From Chitinophaga fulva (GTDB lineage Bacteria; Bacteroidota; Bacteroidia; Chitinophagales; Chitinophagaceae): DNA of 64,000 nucleotides. Under the pieces are notes generated by a model. It saw only the letters and a list, made by a program, of their open reading frames with translations. It did no database searches and had not been told where the DNA came from. The stretch covers positions 1,116,001 to 1,180,000 of the forward strand of contig NZ_JABBGC010000001.1 of NCBI RefSeq assembly GCF_012927205.1. The letters run 5' to 3'. The position numbers were made by a program, and so were the translations under genes. Positions 8,891 through 17,689 of the stretch are shown piece by piece; position 1 is the first letter of the stretch; each line of letters starts with the position of its first letter.

Positions 8891-11800
8891 TTAAAGGGTA
8901 ACGGGTTTTTGATATTGATAGTCGAACTGTTTGAGGATGTTACCCGAATCGTCTTTGATTAATTTTAACTGTCCCCAATTGTTGTATTCATAATAGATAG
9001 TTTTGCCTGATGCATCCGTTTCGCTTATCATACCAATCAGTGGATCGTATGTGAAGGTCTTCATCAATGCATCTTTGGGTTGTACCCTTACTTCATCAAT
9101 AAAAGCTCCGTCACTGATCGTATAGTTGTTACCGGTATACTTTGCGGTTTTGAAGATCCAAGCGCTGGTAGCGGAAGTCCGGTACCAGTAACTAATCCAA
9201 TATTCCCGTTGGTCGGGAATAGAAAAGGTCACTGTAAATCCACTTGCCTTTACCCTCTTCCCGGTTTTAGCCATTGATTGTAAAATGCCGGTATTGGTGC
9301 CTTCTTCAAAGCTTTCATAGTAAAATCCATTTGCCGTGGCATTCAGTATCTCAACAACAGGATATTGATTATTGTACCCCCATTTGTAAGACTGAAATAT
9401 ATCCCCTTCTTTGGATTGGCTCAATAACCGGCCATCCGGTGTATAGGCATGATTCCTTAGCCGTGTTTCATAGGCCGCAATTCCCGTTTTAACATCTACA
9501 GAGGCTGGAAGCATAATGTTATTAGGCCATTGCGAATAGTTCTTTTTTACTGATTGCAGGTGAGTGCTTGGTTCAATGGTAATAATTTCCTCTACTACTT
9601 TGTCGATTTGATGGGTATTGGCCAATGCATTGTAATTCGGATCAGTAGGGAAGTCATACGGATATTTATAGGTTGTGGTTAATACCTGGTTTTGGCTATT
9701 GATAATCGTTTTTCCTGTAGTTTGTCGCCAGGTTGGATTAGCATACTTGTGTTCGGTGCTGGTTACTACAGTATCATTGTTTGTTTGGGAGTATACCTTC
9801 ACTTTTTCTAATGAGGGATGTATCCATGATGAGCGTACGTCATAGAATTTTACGGATTCATAGGTGACTATTCCACCCCACGCAGTGTTTATCGTAACAG
9901 CTTTAGATGCGGGCATCTTCATTGCTTTAATAGTTCTTCTTTTCGTGGTTTCTTCTTCGTATCCCAACTCTGTTTCCTTTATTTTCTTGAAGGAGCCATC
10001 GCCGGTATTAGTGTAGGTAATCTGCGATTTTAAAAGACCATTCCCAATGTAACCCAGAGTTGGAACGTTGGGGAAAGTCGGCGTATGTACGAAATCTGCC
10101 TGATTCAGATAATAATATTCAGTTTTGCCGACGTTGCCCTGTGTAACCGTTACCTTACTATAACCAAGCGGACTTCCCATCGCTGCATTGCTTATTGGAA
10201 TTGTAGGAGATGAGGTCCTTACTATGGCATTCGCTGTACTTGGGTTTGCATTGGATTCGCAATTTTTAAAATATTGTTCTTGATAGTTATATATCGGTTG
10301 GGTCATTAACACTCCGGTAGAGGCGATGATGCTGTCTTTCATCATTGTTGTGTAGGAGTAGTTCATTGTCTGATCATTATCGTTACTGATCCCGTCATAC
10401 GTAGTAATGGTGCTAATGCGGAGGCCCGGTCCAGCTTCATTAATCACCCTGATAGTATCCCAGGTAGGCCTTGCTACATGTACATATGAAACAAAGCTCC
10501 CTTGCGGAATGACAACAAATTTGTATTTTCCGGGAGTTAAATATACAGATCGTTCGTTTTCTGCATTTGTCTGATTCGCATAGGTTACATCACAACCAAT
10601 TCCTTGTGTGAAAACTGGTGTACCTCCGGTTATATCATAGATTTCACAGACATCATATTCAATTTTCCCCCATTGGTCTGTCATGCAGTCATTACCTTTG
10701 GTACATTGCATATTTACACTTACGTCTACTGTTATTGGCTGGGTAATATCCCATATAAATGAGTTGGGGTATGGAGTGGGGAGAGGGGGAACGTCTGGGC
10801 CTAAGGCAGTCAACCATTTTACTTCGACGCTTTTCTCTATTCTTTCCCTGGGATGGTAATAATCGTTAAGACTATAACCGAATTGGGTGTTGCCACCCGT
10901 GGGGTAGGTGATCTTTGTTAGGCTGGCGGCTGCTGCATTACCTGCATGGGGGCTCCTGTCGGCTCCCTTATATTCGATTGGGTCTCCTAATGCTGAATAA
11001 AACATGTATGGAGGAACCAAAGTGCCGTTAGTAATATGATCACCATATTTCGTTTCATTTACACTATTGTTCGGTGCTCCATTATAATATCCCCAATGGT
11101 CCTGCGATTTGGAGTCCTTTGCAGGTAGTTGGGTACTATTGTAATCGAACTTGTAGGGTGAACGGCTCTCTGTGCCGTTGCTTTCAGCTATACTATCCAA
11201 ACGCAATCGTTTTTCCGCATATGTTCCGAAGCCGAAATAGCTATAACTTAAGTTGTATTTTTTATAGAGCGATGACACATTGTCTGCCATTTGGTATATA
11301 CTCACGTTGTCCAGCTTTTGTGCGTATGTCGGAGCATTACTTCTTGCAGGTTCAATATCTTCCCTGTTACTGGTGTTGAAAACTATTTTTCCATTCGGGA
11401 AAAGAACTTCCTTCAGATAGACGTCTCTGGTCTCACTGTAGGTACTGAAGTACATGAAATCGTTCATCTTGAAAACGCATCCACCTATAACATTTTGTGA
11501 CGTTATATGTGTTTTGGTTTGTGACCGGCTTAGTATTCTCTTGGTGCCACCATTCGTGAGATTGTTATAGTTGAATTGAATTATTGCTCCTGCTGGTGAA
11601 ATAATTTTATCGAGATACCAGGATGAAACAATTTCCTCAGGTACGCTTTCCAATGATTTCATGTCCGCCGTCCATTCATCCTCACCCATACCTGTATTTG
11701 AGACAGATACTTCCGGGGTACCGAAATAGTATTTATTGCCGCTTTCATCTGTAATAGTCCACTGATAGCCATTTGAGGCTGTGACATAACGTACTTCAAT

Positions 11801-12409
11801 TTTTATATCAGCCTGAGATAATAATACTGCTTCAATTGGCTGGTTAACAGATGAGCGCTTATTAAGAATAAATTTGCCGGAATGTCCGTTAAAATTGAAA
11901 GTGAAGACATCTGGTTCAGGATCCTCCTCCCCCATCAACACGTCGTGCAGGAACTGAAGGTCATAGTCTCGTTGTGTGGTGCTCCCGGGAGTCATATACA
12001 GATTGGTCGTTGGGTCAATAGAGGTTGGTAAATAGCAATCAGGAAAACCTCTTCCGCTGGGCGATAAATCGTCCTTTCCTCTAACTGCTCTGGAAATGGC
12101 TCCGCCACAACTGAGGCTCCATCCCAATCCCACCCAGGAAGCTTCTTCTTCTACTTTGATTCCTGAACTGTGATAATTGATACTAATAGGAACAAAGAGA
12201 TCATTGTTCTTTACTTCATACAGCGGTATGCTGATGTTTGGAACACCGGTGTAATAGGAAACCGGAATTTCTCCAAATTTGGCCATAGCGGCGGCTGTTG
12301 GGGAGGGTGGTATTACTCTTGTAACATTAAACTGACTGGTTTGAGCATTTACTGACGAGAAATAGAAAATAAATAAGAATAACAAAATACTACTGCACTT
12401 GAACTTCAT
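8891..12409 (-). CDS. Large secreted YD-repeat protein, partner of the Rhs toxin
   Basis: A 1172-residue secreted protein with a signal peptide at the chosen start (MKFKCSSILLFLFIFYFSSVNAQ). The N-terminal third (FGEIPVSYYTGVPNISIPL, then ISINYHSSGIKVEEEASWVG and LGWSLSCGGAISR) has the pattern of the SpvB/TcaC-like shell domain found before Rhs proteins in Bacteroidota. The C-terminus holds YD-type repeats (TFTYDPLIGMISETDASGK, then YYEYNNWGQLKLIKDDSGN) and stops without a core or toxin. It lies 14 bases upstream of the Rhs gene, so the two are surely co-transcribed. The split resembles TcB and TcC, with shell and Rhs cocoon on separate chains. An upstream in-frame start at 12457 would place 16 residues before the signal peptide, so it is disfavoured. 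A TATTTTTG element (12534-12541, minus strand) may be the promoter. Confidence 0.8.
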   Translation of the reverse strand: MKFKCSSILLFLFIFYFSSVNAQTSQFNVTRVIPPSPTAAAMAKFGEIPVSYYTGVPNISIPLYEVKNNDLFVPISINYHSSGIKVEEEASWVGLGWSLSCGGAISRAVRGKDDLSPSGRGFPDCYLPTSIDPTTNLYMTPGSTTQRDYDLQFLHDVLMGEEDPEPDVFTFNFNGHSGKFILNKRSSVNQPIEAVLLSQADIKIEVRYVTASNGYQWTITDESGNKYYFGTPEVSVSNTGMGEDEWTADMKSLESVPEEIVSSWYLDKIISPAGAIIQFNYNNLTNGGTKRILSRSQTKTHITSQNVIGGCVFKMNDFMYFSTYSETRDVYLKEVLFPNGKIVFNTSNREDIEPARSNAPTYAQKLDNVSIYQMADNVSSLYKKYNLSYSYFGFGTYAEKRLRLDSIAESNGTESRSPYKFDYNSTQLPAKDSKSQDHWGYYNGAPNNSVNETKYGDHITNGTLVPPYMFYSALGDPIEYKGADRSPHAGNAAAASLTKITYPTGGNTQFGYSLNDYYHPRERIEKSVEVKWLTALGPDVPPLPTPYPNSFIWDITQPITVDVSVNMQCTKGNDCMTDQWGKIEYDVCEIYDITGGTPVFTQGIGCDVTYANQTNAENERSVYLTPGKYKFVVIPQGSFVSYVHVARPTWDTIRVINEAGPGLRISTITTYDGISNDNDQTMNYSYTTMMKDSIIASTGVLMTQPIYNYQEQYFKNCESNANPSTANAIVRTSSPTIPISNAAMGSPLGYSKVTVTQGNVGKTEYYYLNQADFVHTPTFPNVPTLGYIGNGLLKSQITYTNTGDGSFKKIKETELGYEEETTKRRTIKAMKMPASKAVTINTAWGGIVTYESVKFYDVRSSWIHPSLEKVKVYSQTNNDTVVTSTEHKYANPTWRQTTGKTIINSQNQVLTTTYKYPYDFPTDPNYNALANTHQIDKVVEEIITIEPSTHLQSVKKNYSQWPNNIMLPASVDVKTGIAAYETRLRNHAYTPDGRLLSQSKEGDIFQSYKWGYNNQYPVVEILNATANGFYYESFEEGTNTGILQSMAKTGKRVKASGFTVTFSIPDQREYWISYWYRTSATSAWIFKTAKYTGNNYTISDGAFIDEVRVQPKDALMKTFTYDPLIGMISETDASGKTIYYEYNNWGQLKLIKDDSGNILKQFDYQYQKPVTL

Positions 12410-12574
12410 AGCGACGTATAGGTTTTTTGGCTTAAATATTACAACTAGGTTAACCAAATAATATTGCGGTAAATATATTAAAAATCAAATAAATAATAAA
12501 CTATATGTAATCATAATATGAGTTGTGGAATGCCAAAAATAGCCGGTGATAAATAAAATTTGTTCAGGTCTTTA

Positions 12575-12877
12575 TTAATATGATGAATAATGCAAAGGAG
12601 AAAAACAAACGATGTAATATATATAAAGCGCTAGTGCTATCGCTATATTGATCAATAGTGAATACAAGGTCAGATGAAGTTTCTTCTTTACATACAGCCA
12701 GATATTGATGCCAATTTGCAGACATGTAAGCGGCAGAAAAATCCATGGATAAGTGCTCTTGTTAGTTGCATCGAATCCAGATATCGAAAAACCAATAAGT
12801 GCGCCTACTATATATAAAATGGAGAAGAAGGCAACGTTCAACACAACTAACAGGATAATTCTTATTGCTATTTTCAT
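12575..12877 (-). CDS. Small membrane protein of unknown function (100 aa)
   Basis: A 100-residue protein with three to four hydrophobic segments (about residues 6-32, 45-60, 66-95). No family is recognised. The ATG at 12877 places the first helix directly at the N-terminus; an in-frame start at 12925 would add 16 mostly polar residues and is less likely. It is A+T-rich and lies upstream of the YD/Rhs pair on the same strand, 165 bases from it. Possible roles are an accessory or a second, orphan immunity-like protein, but nothing in the sequence proves either. Confidence 0.55.
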   Translation of the reverse strand: MKIAIRIILLVVLNVAFFSILYIVGALIGFSISGFDATNKSTYPWIFLPLTCLQIGINIWLYVKKKLHLTLYSLLINIAIALALYIYYIVCFSPLHYSSY

Positions 12878-12974
12878 AAGGTTTAAATTAATATCGGATG
12901 ATATCCCCTTGAGGGCAAGTAACACTTTGTTGCCAGAAATAAAAACGCACAGTTAACATTTTCACTAATTTTTA

Positions 12975-13496
12975 TCAGTTACACGTCGTATATGGATTCG
13001 CACATTGTGTTTCCGGCGGTATCCAGCCGATATATAGTTTCCCTTTTTGCCAAAGAGAAATCTTTACCCAGTTGGACTTACAGGCTGATACCTGGACTAG
13101 TTGATTGGTCCATTCGGGAATCGTTGATTTATTCGATTTCTTACTGGGCTCACTATAAATAGCGATGTTCCCTGAGTAAGACGTAAGATAAGTGCCAATT
13201 ATAGCAGATTTTTTTACCCAGCCTCTTGATACGCCCTTGGTAAGGGAATACATAGCAGACACGTTAAACAGGCTATCGTTATCTTCCTTTAGACGAAAAA
13301 CGACGAAGTCCTCGTATCGGAAATTGTGTTCTATATATTTGGTGATATTACCTTTGTTATCATACAATTCAGTCTTTCCCCTGAAATACGGATCCATAAG
13401 CACCAGGCAGTTGCAGGTATTGGTTTCCTGCGCGCTGAGACAAAAAGATAGGAGCTGAAGACAACAATACAGACAGAAGATTGATATCGTTTTCAT
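12975..13496 (-). CDS. Secreted protein of unknown function, possible SH3-like domain
   Basis: A 173-residue protein with a signal peptide (MKTISIFCLYCCLQLLSFCLSAQ). The mature part has two segments with a bacterial SH3-like flavour: RGWVKKSAIIGTYLTSYSGN, and NWVKISLWQKGKLYIGWIP near the C-terminus, where a conserved Trp-Val-Lys-Ile strand is followed by a glycine-tryptophan turn. Paired cysteines in CNCLV and near the C-terminus (TQCANPYTTCN) fit an exported protein with disulfides. No exact family can be named. It is the outermost gene of the A+T-rich island, on the same strand as the Rhs genes. An in-frame ATG 7 codons upstream exists but would precede the signal peptide. Confidence 0.6.
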   Translation of the reverse strand: MKTISIFCLYCCLQLLSFCLSAQETNTCNCLVLMDPYFRGKTELYDNKGNITKYIEHNFRYEDFVVFRLKEDNDSLFNVSAMYSLTKGVSRGWVKKSAIIGTYLTSYSGNIAIYSEPSKKSNKSTIPEWTNQLVQVSACKSNWVKISLWQKGKLYIGWIPPETQCANPYTTCN

Positions 13497-13655
13497 GTTG
13501 AATTTATTGCAGTACATAATAAGGTGCTATCTGGTTGTAGGGTATAAAGATGGTTTGAGAAAACAGATTTATTGTTGAATTATTTCAGTCAGTTGGCTAT
13601 CTCAATGGAGTCACTTCAAACAGTTTAACCGGGATAACGTTGTAGGTCGCTGTTG

Positions 13656-14045
13656 TTAACTATTCAGCCGGGTCATTTCCATCACTACCTGTCGGGCAAA
13701 TACTTCGAGTTTAGTTTCTTCCAGAAACTCCAGTTGGTAATAATACTCTCCTTTGGAAGTCATTTCATGATGATTGTTATTCATTTCAAAGTGGCTGCGG
13801 TAAAAGAGTGCCAGTGTGCTTCCGGGTTGAGCAGGATTAAGGCTGCAGCCTCCTAACCGGGCATCGAGGAAAGTAATAACGATTCTGTCGTCATCGTTGA
13901 TGAACCTCAGTTCCAGCTTCTTCTCAATAAGGCTATAGGTGATGCGGATGCATTCAAAATCGTTGTGCAGATCGTAATACATATCGCCAATTTCGCCGGA
14001 TAACAGCGTATCAAATAAGGCGGTATGTGTTACGTCTTTCTTCAT
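13656..14045 (-). CDS. Small conserved-looking cytoplasmic protein coupled to the DUF5686 gene
   Basis: A 129-residue acidic protein without a signal peptide or membrane segment. No family recognised. Its ATG overlaps the TAA stop of the upstream gene by one base (TAATG), which implies translational coupling with the DUF5686 protein. It contains alternating hydrophobic strands (FECIRITYSLIEKKLELRFI, then IVITFLDARLGG) and could be a small beta-rich fold. The region up to the next gene (13497-13655) holds no gene. Confidence 0.65.
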   Translation of the reverse strand: MKKDVTHTALFDTLLSGEIGDMYYDLHNDFECIRITYSLIEKKLELRFINDDDRIVITFLDARLGGCSLNPAQPGSTLALFYRSHFEMNNNHHEMTSKGEYYYQLEFLEETKLEVFARQVVMEMTRLNS

Positions 14046-16552
14046 TAGAACTGCAATTTAAAGCTGCCGAATACACCGAACTTCTTATTCGCTGGTTCAT
14101 CAGGCAGTACATCCGGTGCTACGCGCCAGATGAAGTCTACCCGCAGGAATTTGAAGATGTTTTCTATGCCGGTACCGACTTCCAGGTAAGGGTTGCCTTC
14201 GAGCGTCCGGAAAGGATAGCCGTTATAGAGATTCAGTTTTTTATTCGGTTCTGACAGGGAGCCCACCACCCCTTTGGCAGTCCAGAACTGGCGCCATTTC
14301 AACTTCTTGATGAGGGGAATGTATCCGAAGATACCGTTGCCGATGGTATGTTCCACGTTGAAGCCAACATATTGATCGCTGAGGAATTCGAAGCGGTTCA
14401 TCATGTTGAAGGCGTATTTGTTGTAGTAGTAAATTTCGTTGCCGGGATGTACTTCGAGGGAAGTATAAGGTACGGTGCCGAAGATCTTACCACCAAAAAC
14501 GTTATAGTACAGGGAGCCGAAAGGCGGTAGTTTAATGTAGTCAGACACGCTGAGGGATACACGCTGATATTGTTGGCCGCTGTTGGCGATACCCGGGATA
14601 CCCACGGCGTATTTCAGTTCCGTGATAGGGTATTTACTGCCCAGGCTGATCCGGTAGTAGTTGCCTTCGAGGAATTGTTCATGGAAAGCCCAGCGGAGCT
14701 TTAATTCCACTTCTGTGGTCGTGAGCGGATCGCGGTTACTGATCGTTTTGGGAAAGAATTCTGCGGTCGGCAGCGGCTCGTATGGCCTGGCCTGTTTATG
14801 CAACAGCGTTATCTGGTGTGAAAAGCCGCTGTAATATTCTTTGTAAAATTCCAGTCGCTGTTCCTCTATCATGAGGAACTTCTGGGGGATACCATTTTTA
14901 CGGATGGCGAGAGTAAAGATGTTGTCGGTACCTACTTCGTCATAGTAGTGGGAGCCGTTGTCGAGATCTTTCGTATAGGCGCCGTAGAGATACATGCGCG
15001 GATGTCTCTTCAGCAGCCAGAGGGCAGACACTTTTCCTTTATAGACGTTATCCTTGAAGCCATAAGCCAGGTAGCCATAGAGGTATATGTCTTTGTTGAA
15101 CTTGGGCGTAGTGCCCAGGTCGAGCCGCAAACGGAACCCTTCCAGCCGGTTCTGGGAAAAGAGGTAGTAGTAAGGTCCCCACTCTATGGGGCCAAACGGT
15201 TTATAGCCCGTTGCCAGGAAGCGGATGGTATTGGAGTATTTCTGGAAGAGCGGCATCCGTTGGAGGGTATCGATCATTTTGTAGATACCGATCTCATTTT
15301 TACTGAGATCTTCCGGCCGGTTGTCTTTCCAGAAAGATTCTTTGCGTACACGGGCGCTGTCGAGTACTACGACTGCTTCCGGGTATTTTTTGTCACTGAA
15401 GATGTTGGTAGCGGCGGTATCATTCGTGATCACATTATCGTAGGTGGTGCTTTTACGGCCGATAAAGTCGAATGTTTTACCAGGCTTGGGGCTGGGCGCC
15501 CAGAAATCGGCCACAAATTTGTCTTTGTAAAGGAACCAGGTACTGTCGTGCAGTTGTCTGAATTCCTGCACCATGCTCACGCGGCGGACGAAATTGATGT
15601 TGGCGTCTTTAGGCACGGACAGTGTGGCTTTCATCACGGCGTAGGTGGTGTCATGTACCCAGATGTCGCCGATAAAGGTGTTCTCTCCTTTTCGTTTAGG
15701 CGTGAAGTTGAGTTTGATGAACCGCTGGCTGCTGATATATTGGGTATCGGCTATTTTATAGTCGTAGTAGAATGCACCGTTGTGGTGTATCGGGCTAACG
15801 AACTGTTTATCGAATACCGGAATGAAATTATTGTAGACATTGATATTTTGGTACATGCCGCCGAGGAATTTCGTCACGCTTTCGTTGTCGATACCGGAGG
15901 TACGGGCGGCTTTGATGATTTCTTTTGTCTTCCGGGGGGAAGATTGAAAATAATAATCCGACAGGGACTCCGTCAGGAAGATGGGAAGGAATGGTTTATC
16001 TTCCGAGGTACTGTCAATGTTATCAAGGATGAAAGCAAATGGTTTGGTGAACCTGTTTTTGGACAATTTTTCCTTGTTCAGGTTTTTCATGTCCAGTTCC
16101 AGTTTGTTATATACTTCGTATTTATAGTTATCAAGCCGGTTGTAATTGTTTTCCGGTTTGTGTTTAACGATCTGTTTGAGAAGAATAAGGGCGAAGTTAA
16201 CGTTGGCTTTTATTTCGTATGTTTTCAGGGAGAGGTCTGAGCGGGTAACTTCAAAGTTGATGGTTTGTTCTTTCAATGTCCGGTTGACCGGCATTTTAAG
16301 AATGGTATATCCCATTACCCTCACCAGTAAGGAATCTGACGGGATAACATTTAACTCAAATAGAAATTTTCCTTCAGCATTGCTAACCATACCAGTTTGT
16401 GTATGATCAAACTGAAGGGTAGCGAAGGGAATGATTTCCTGGGAATGGGCATCTCTCACTGTTCCACTGACCTTATATTGCTGCGCCATCAATTTTGTAC
16501 ACCAAACGCTTACGCCTATTAGGACTGCTATAATTCTTTTCCAACCAAACAT
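14045..16552 (-). CDS. DUF5686 and carboxypeptidase-regulatory-domain outer-membrane protein
   Basis: An 835-residue protein of the Bacteroidota DUF5686 family. A signal peptide (MFGWKRIIAVLIGVSVWCTKLMAQ) is followed by a carboxypeptidase-regulatory-like domain at about residues 25-110 (YKVSGTVRDAHSQEIIPFAT, then VSNAEGKFLFEL). Then come the DUF5686 region and a C-terminal half of beta strands ending in aromatic FGSFKLQF, as expected of an outer-membrane barrel. The function of the family is not established. An in-frame start at 16675 would put 41 residues before the signal peptide. A TAAGTTTG element at 16562-16569 on the minus strand lies only a few bases before the preferred ATG. The next gene overlaps the stop by one base. 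Confidence 0.85.
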   Translation of the reverse strand: MFGWKRIIAVLIGVSVWCTKLMAQQYKVSGTVRDAHSQEIIPFATLQFDHTQTGMVSNAEGKFLFELNVIPSDSLLVRVMGYTILKMPVNRTLKEQTINFEVTRSDLSLKTYEIKANVNFALILLKQIVKHKPENNYNRLDNYKYEVYNKLELDMKNLNKEKLSKNRFTKPFAFILDNIDSTSEDKPFLPIFLTESLSDYYFQSSPRKTKEIIKAARTSGIDNESVTKFLGGMYQNINVYNNFIPVFDKQFVSPIHHNGAFYYDYKIADTQYISSQRFIKLNFTPKRKGENTFIGDIWVHDTTYAVMKATLSVPKDANINFVRRVSMVQEFRQLHDSTWFLYKDKFVADFWAPSPKPGKTFDFIGRKSTTYDNVITNDTAATNIFSDKKYPEAVVVLDSARVRKESFWKDNRPEDLSKNEIGIYKMIDTLQRMPLFQKYSNTIRFLATGYKPFGPIEWGPYYYLFSQNRLEGFRLRLDLGTTPKFNKDIYLYGYLAYGFKDNVYKGKVSALWLLKRHPRMYLYGAYTKDLDNGSHYYDEVGTDNIFTLAIRKNGIPQKFLMIEEQRLEFYKEYYSGFSHQITLLHKQARPYEPLPTAEFFPKTISNRDPLTTTEVELKLRWAFHEQFLEGNYYRISLGSKYPITELKYAVGIPGIANSGQQYQRVSLSVSDYIKLPPFGSLYYNVFGGKIFGTVPYTSLEVHPGNEIYYYNKYAFNMMNRFEFLSDQYVGFNVEHTIGNGIFGYIPLIKKLKWRQFWTAKGVVGSLSEPNKKLNLYNGYPFRTLEGNPYLEVGTGIENIFKFLRVDFIWRVAPDVLPDEPANKKFGVFGSFKLQF

Positions 16553-16636
16553 ATCTGACAACAAACTTAGAGTATTTAACGCTAACCTGTATAGTTGCTT
16601 TCCTGAAGGTAACGCAGTTATGACGAAAAAAATATA

Positions 16637-16667
16637 TTTTGAAATACAGGAAATTATTTTAGCTTTG
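16637..16667 (+). promoter_or_regulatory. Promoter of the regulator operon
   Basis: TTTTG at 16637-16641, 18 bases, then TAGCTTTG at 16660-16667. This matches the Bacteroidota consensus well. The -7 element overlaps the left arm of the operator palindrome at 16663-16677, so a bound repressor would cover it. Confidence 0.65.
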
Positions 16668-16687
16668 TATTGCAAAGTGCTTTTTAA
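16663..16687 (+). promoter_or_regulatory. Operator copy A: CTTTG-N5-CAAAG palindrome
   Basis: CTTTG, five bases, CAAAG, then TGCTTTTTAA. The same arrangement recurs at 17654-17678 before creD: both arms and the ten following bases are identical and only the five spacer bases differ. It ends 2 bases before the ATG at 16690. It is likely the binding site of the winged-helix protein encoded in this operon. Confidence 0.6.
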
Positions 16688-16689
16688 GT

Positions 16690-17334
16690 ATGACGGACGA
16701 TCAACAACATTTGCAGACTTTAACGGACATTAAGCGTATCATGGAGCGCAGCAGCCGGTTTATTTCACTGAGCGGGCTGAGTGGCGTGTCTGCGGGGCTG
16801 AGTGCTTTGGTGGGCGCCTGGTTGGCGCGTGTTTGGCTGGTGGCATATTATGAGCGCTGGGACAGCACCGGCGTGTATAATGATGCAGATTACGCGGACC
16901 TGAAGTTTAAGTTGATCGTAACAGCACTGGTAGTGATGGCGGCCGCGGTGAGTGGAGGGCTCTTTTTCACGTGGCGCAGAGCGAAAAAAAATAATCTTCC
17001 GATATGGGATGTGACGAGCCGTAAGGTACTGATCAATGTTTGTATTCCGCTGGCGGCCGGTGGTGCTTTTGCTGCGGGACTGTTATATAATCATATGGAA
17101 ACGCTGGTAGCTCCCAGCTGCCTGGTTTTCTATGGCCTGGCGTTAGTGAATGCCAGCAAGTACACCCTGCCGGAGTTACGTTATCTGGGTATCCTGGAAA
17201 TCCTGTTAGGTATCGGCAACCTTTTTCTTTTGCGTAAAGGGCTTTATTTTTGGGCAGTGGGATTTGGGGTATTGCACATCATCTATGGTATCGTAATGTG
17301 GTGGAAATATGAGAGAAAGGGAAGCTTTCAATAA
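16690..17334 (+). CDS. Multi-pass membrane protein co-transcribed with a winged-helix regulator
   Basis: A 214-residue protein with about five to six transmembrane segments after a short cytoplasmic N-terminus (MTDDQQHLQTLTDIKRIMER). Typical features are the paired segments LIVTALVVMAAAVSGGLFF and AFAAGLLYNHMETL, and a C-terminal FGVLHIIYGIVMWW. No named family. It is the first gene of an operon with the winged-helix regulator 5 bases downstream and creD beyond. The same operator sits at its promoter and at that of creD, so it probably belongs to the same envelope-stress response. It may sense or relay the signal to the regulator, but this is inference. Confidence 0.75.
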   Translation: MTDDQQHLQTLTDIKRIMERSSRFISLSGLSGVSAGLSALVGAWLARVWLVAYYERWDSTGVYNDADYADLKFKLIVTALVVMAAAVSGGLFFTWRRAKKNNLPIWDVTSRKVLINVCIPLAAGGAFAAGLLYNHMETLVAPSCLVFYGLALVNASKYTLPELRYLGILEILLGIGNLFLLRKGLYFWAVGFGVLHIIYGIVMWWKYERKGSFQ

Positions 17335-17339
17335 TTAGC

Positions 17340-17636
17340 ATGAATCCGATTGGTAATTTAAACAAGATATTTGAGAGCCGCATCCGACTGGGTGTTATGA
17401 GTGTGTTGATGGTGAATAATGAGGTCAATTTTAATGACCTTAAGCAGATGCTGGAGGTGACCGACGGCAATCTGGCCTCCCATCTCAATACGCTGGAGGA
17501 AAACGGCTACATCAAGGTATACAAGGGGTTTATTGGCCGCAAGACCAATACTACCTACGCTATTACCACTGCCGGGGAAAAAGCCTTCAAAGGCCATCTG
17601 GTAGCCCTTGAACACATGATCAAATTCACGAAATAA
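17340..17636 (+). CDS. Winged-helix transcriptional regulator
   Basis: A 98-residue protein that is almost entirely one winged helix-turn-helix domain of the small MarR/ArsR-like type. FNDLKQMLEVTDGNLASHLN is the helix-turn-helix, with recognition helix at about residues 43-54. YKGFIGRKTNTTYAITTAGE is the wing. Proteins of this type bind palindromes as dimers. CTTTG-N5-CAAAG palindromes stand at the promoter of its own operon and at creD, 54 bases after its own stop, so autoregulation plus control of creD is likely. It starts 5 bases after the membrane-protein gene. No effector domain is present, so the signal probably comes from the membrane partner or from direct ligand binding. Confidence 0.85.
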   Translation: MNPIGNLNKIFESRIRLGVMSVLMVNNEVNFNDLKQMLEVTDGNLASHLNTLEENGYIKVYKGFIGRKTNTTYAITTAGEKAFKGHLVALEHMIKFTK

Positions 17637-17653
17637 ATTTTTTTGTCCTTTTA

Positions 17654-17678
17654 CTTTGAAACACAAAGTGCTTTTTAA
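17654..17678 (+). promoter_or_regulatory. Operator copy B before creD
   Basis: Second copy of the CTTTG-N5-CAAAG palindrome followed by TGCTTTTTAA, located 11 bases before the creD ATG. The left arm overlaps a near-consensus -7 element (TTACTTTG), as in copy A, although no good -33 element is seen. Confidence 0.6.
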
Positions 17679-17689
17679 AAAATAAAACC

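Noticed and set aside
14948..16240. 430-codon open frame on the plus strand
   Set aside because: It lies wholly inside the DUF5686 gene on the other strand, has no family features and a skewed residue content (many Val, Phe, Glu) typical of antisense frames.
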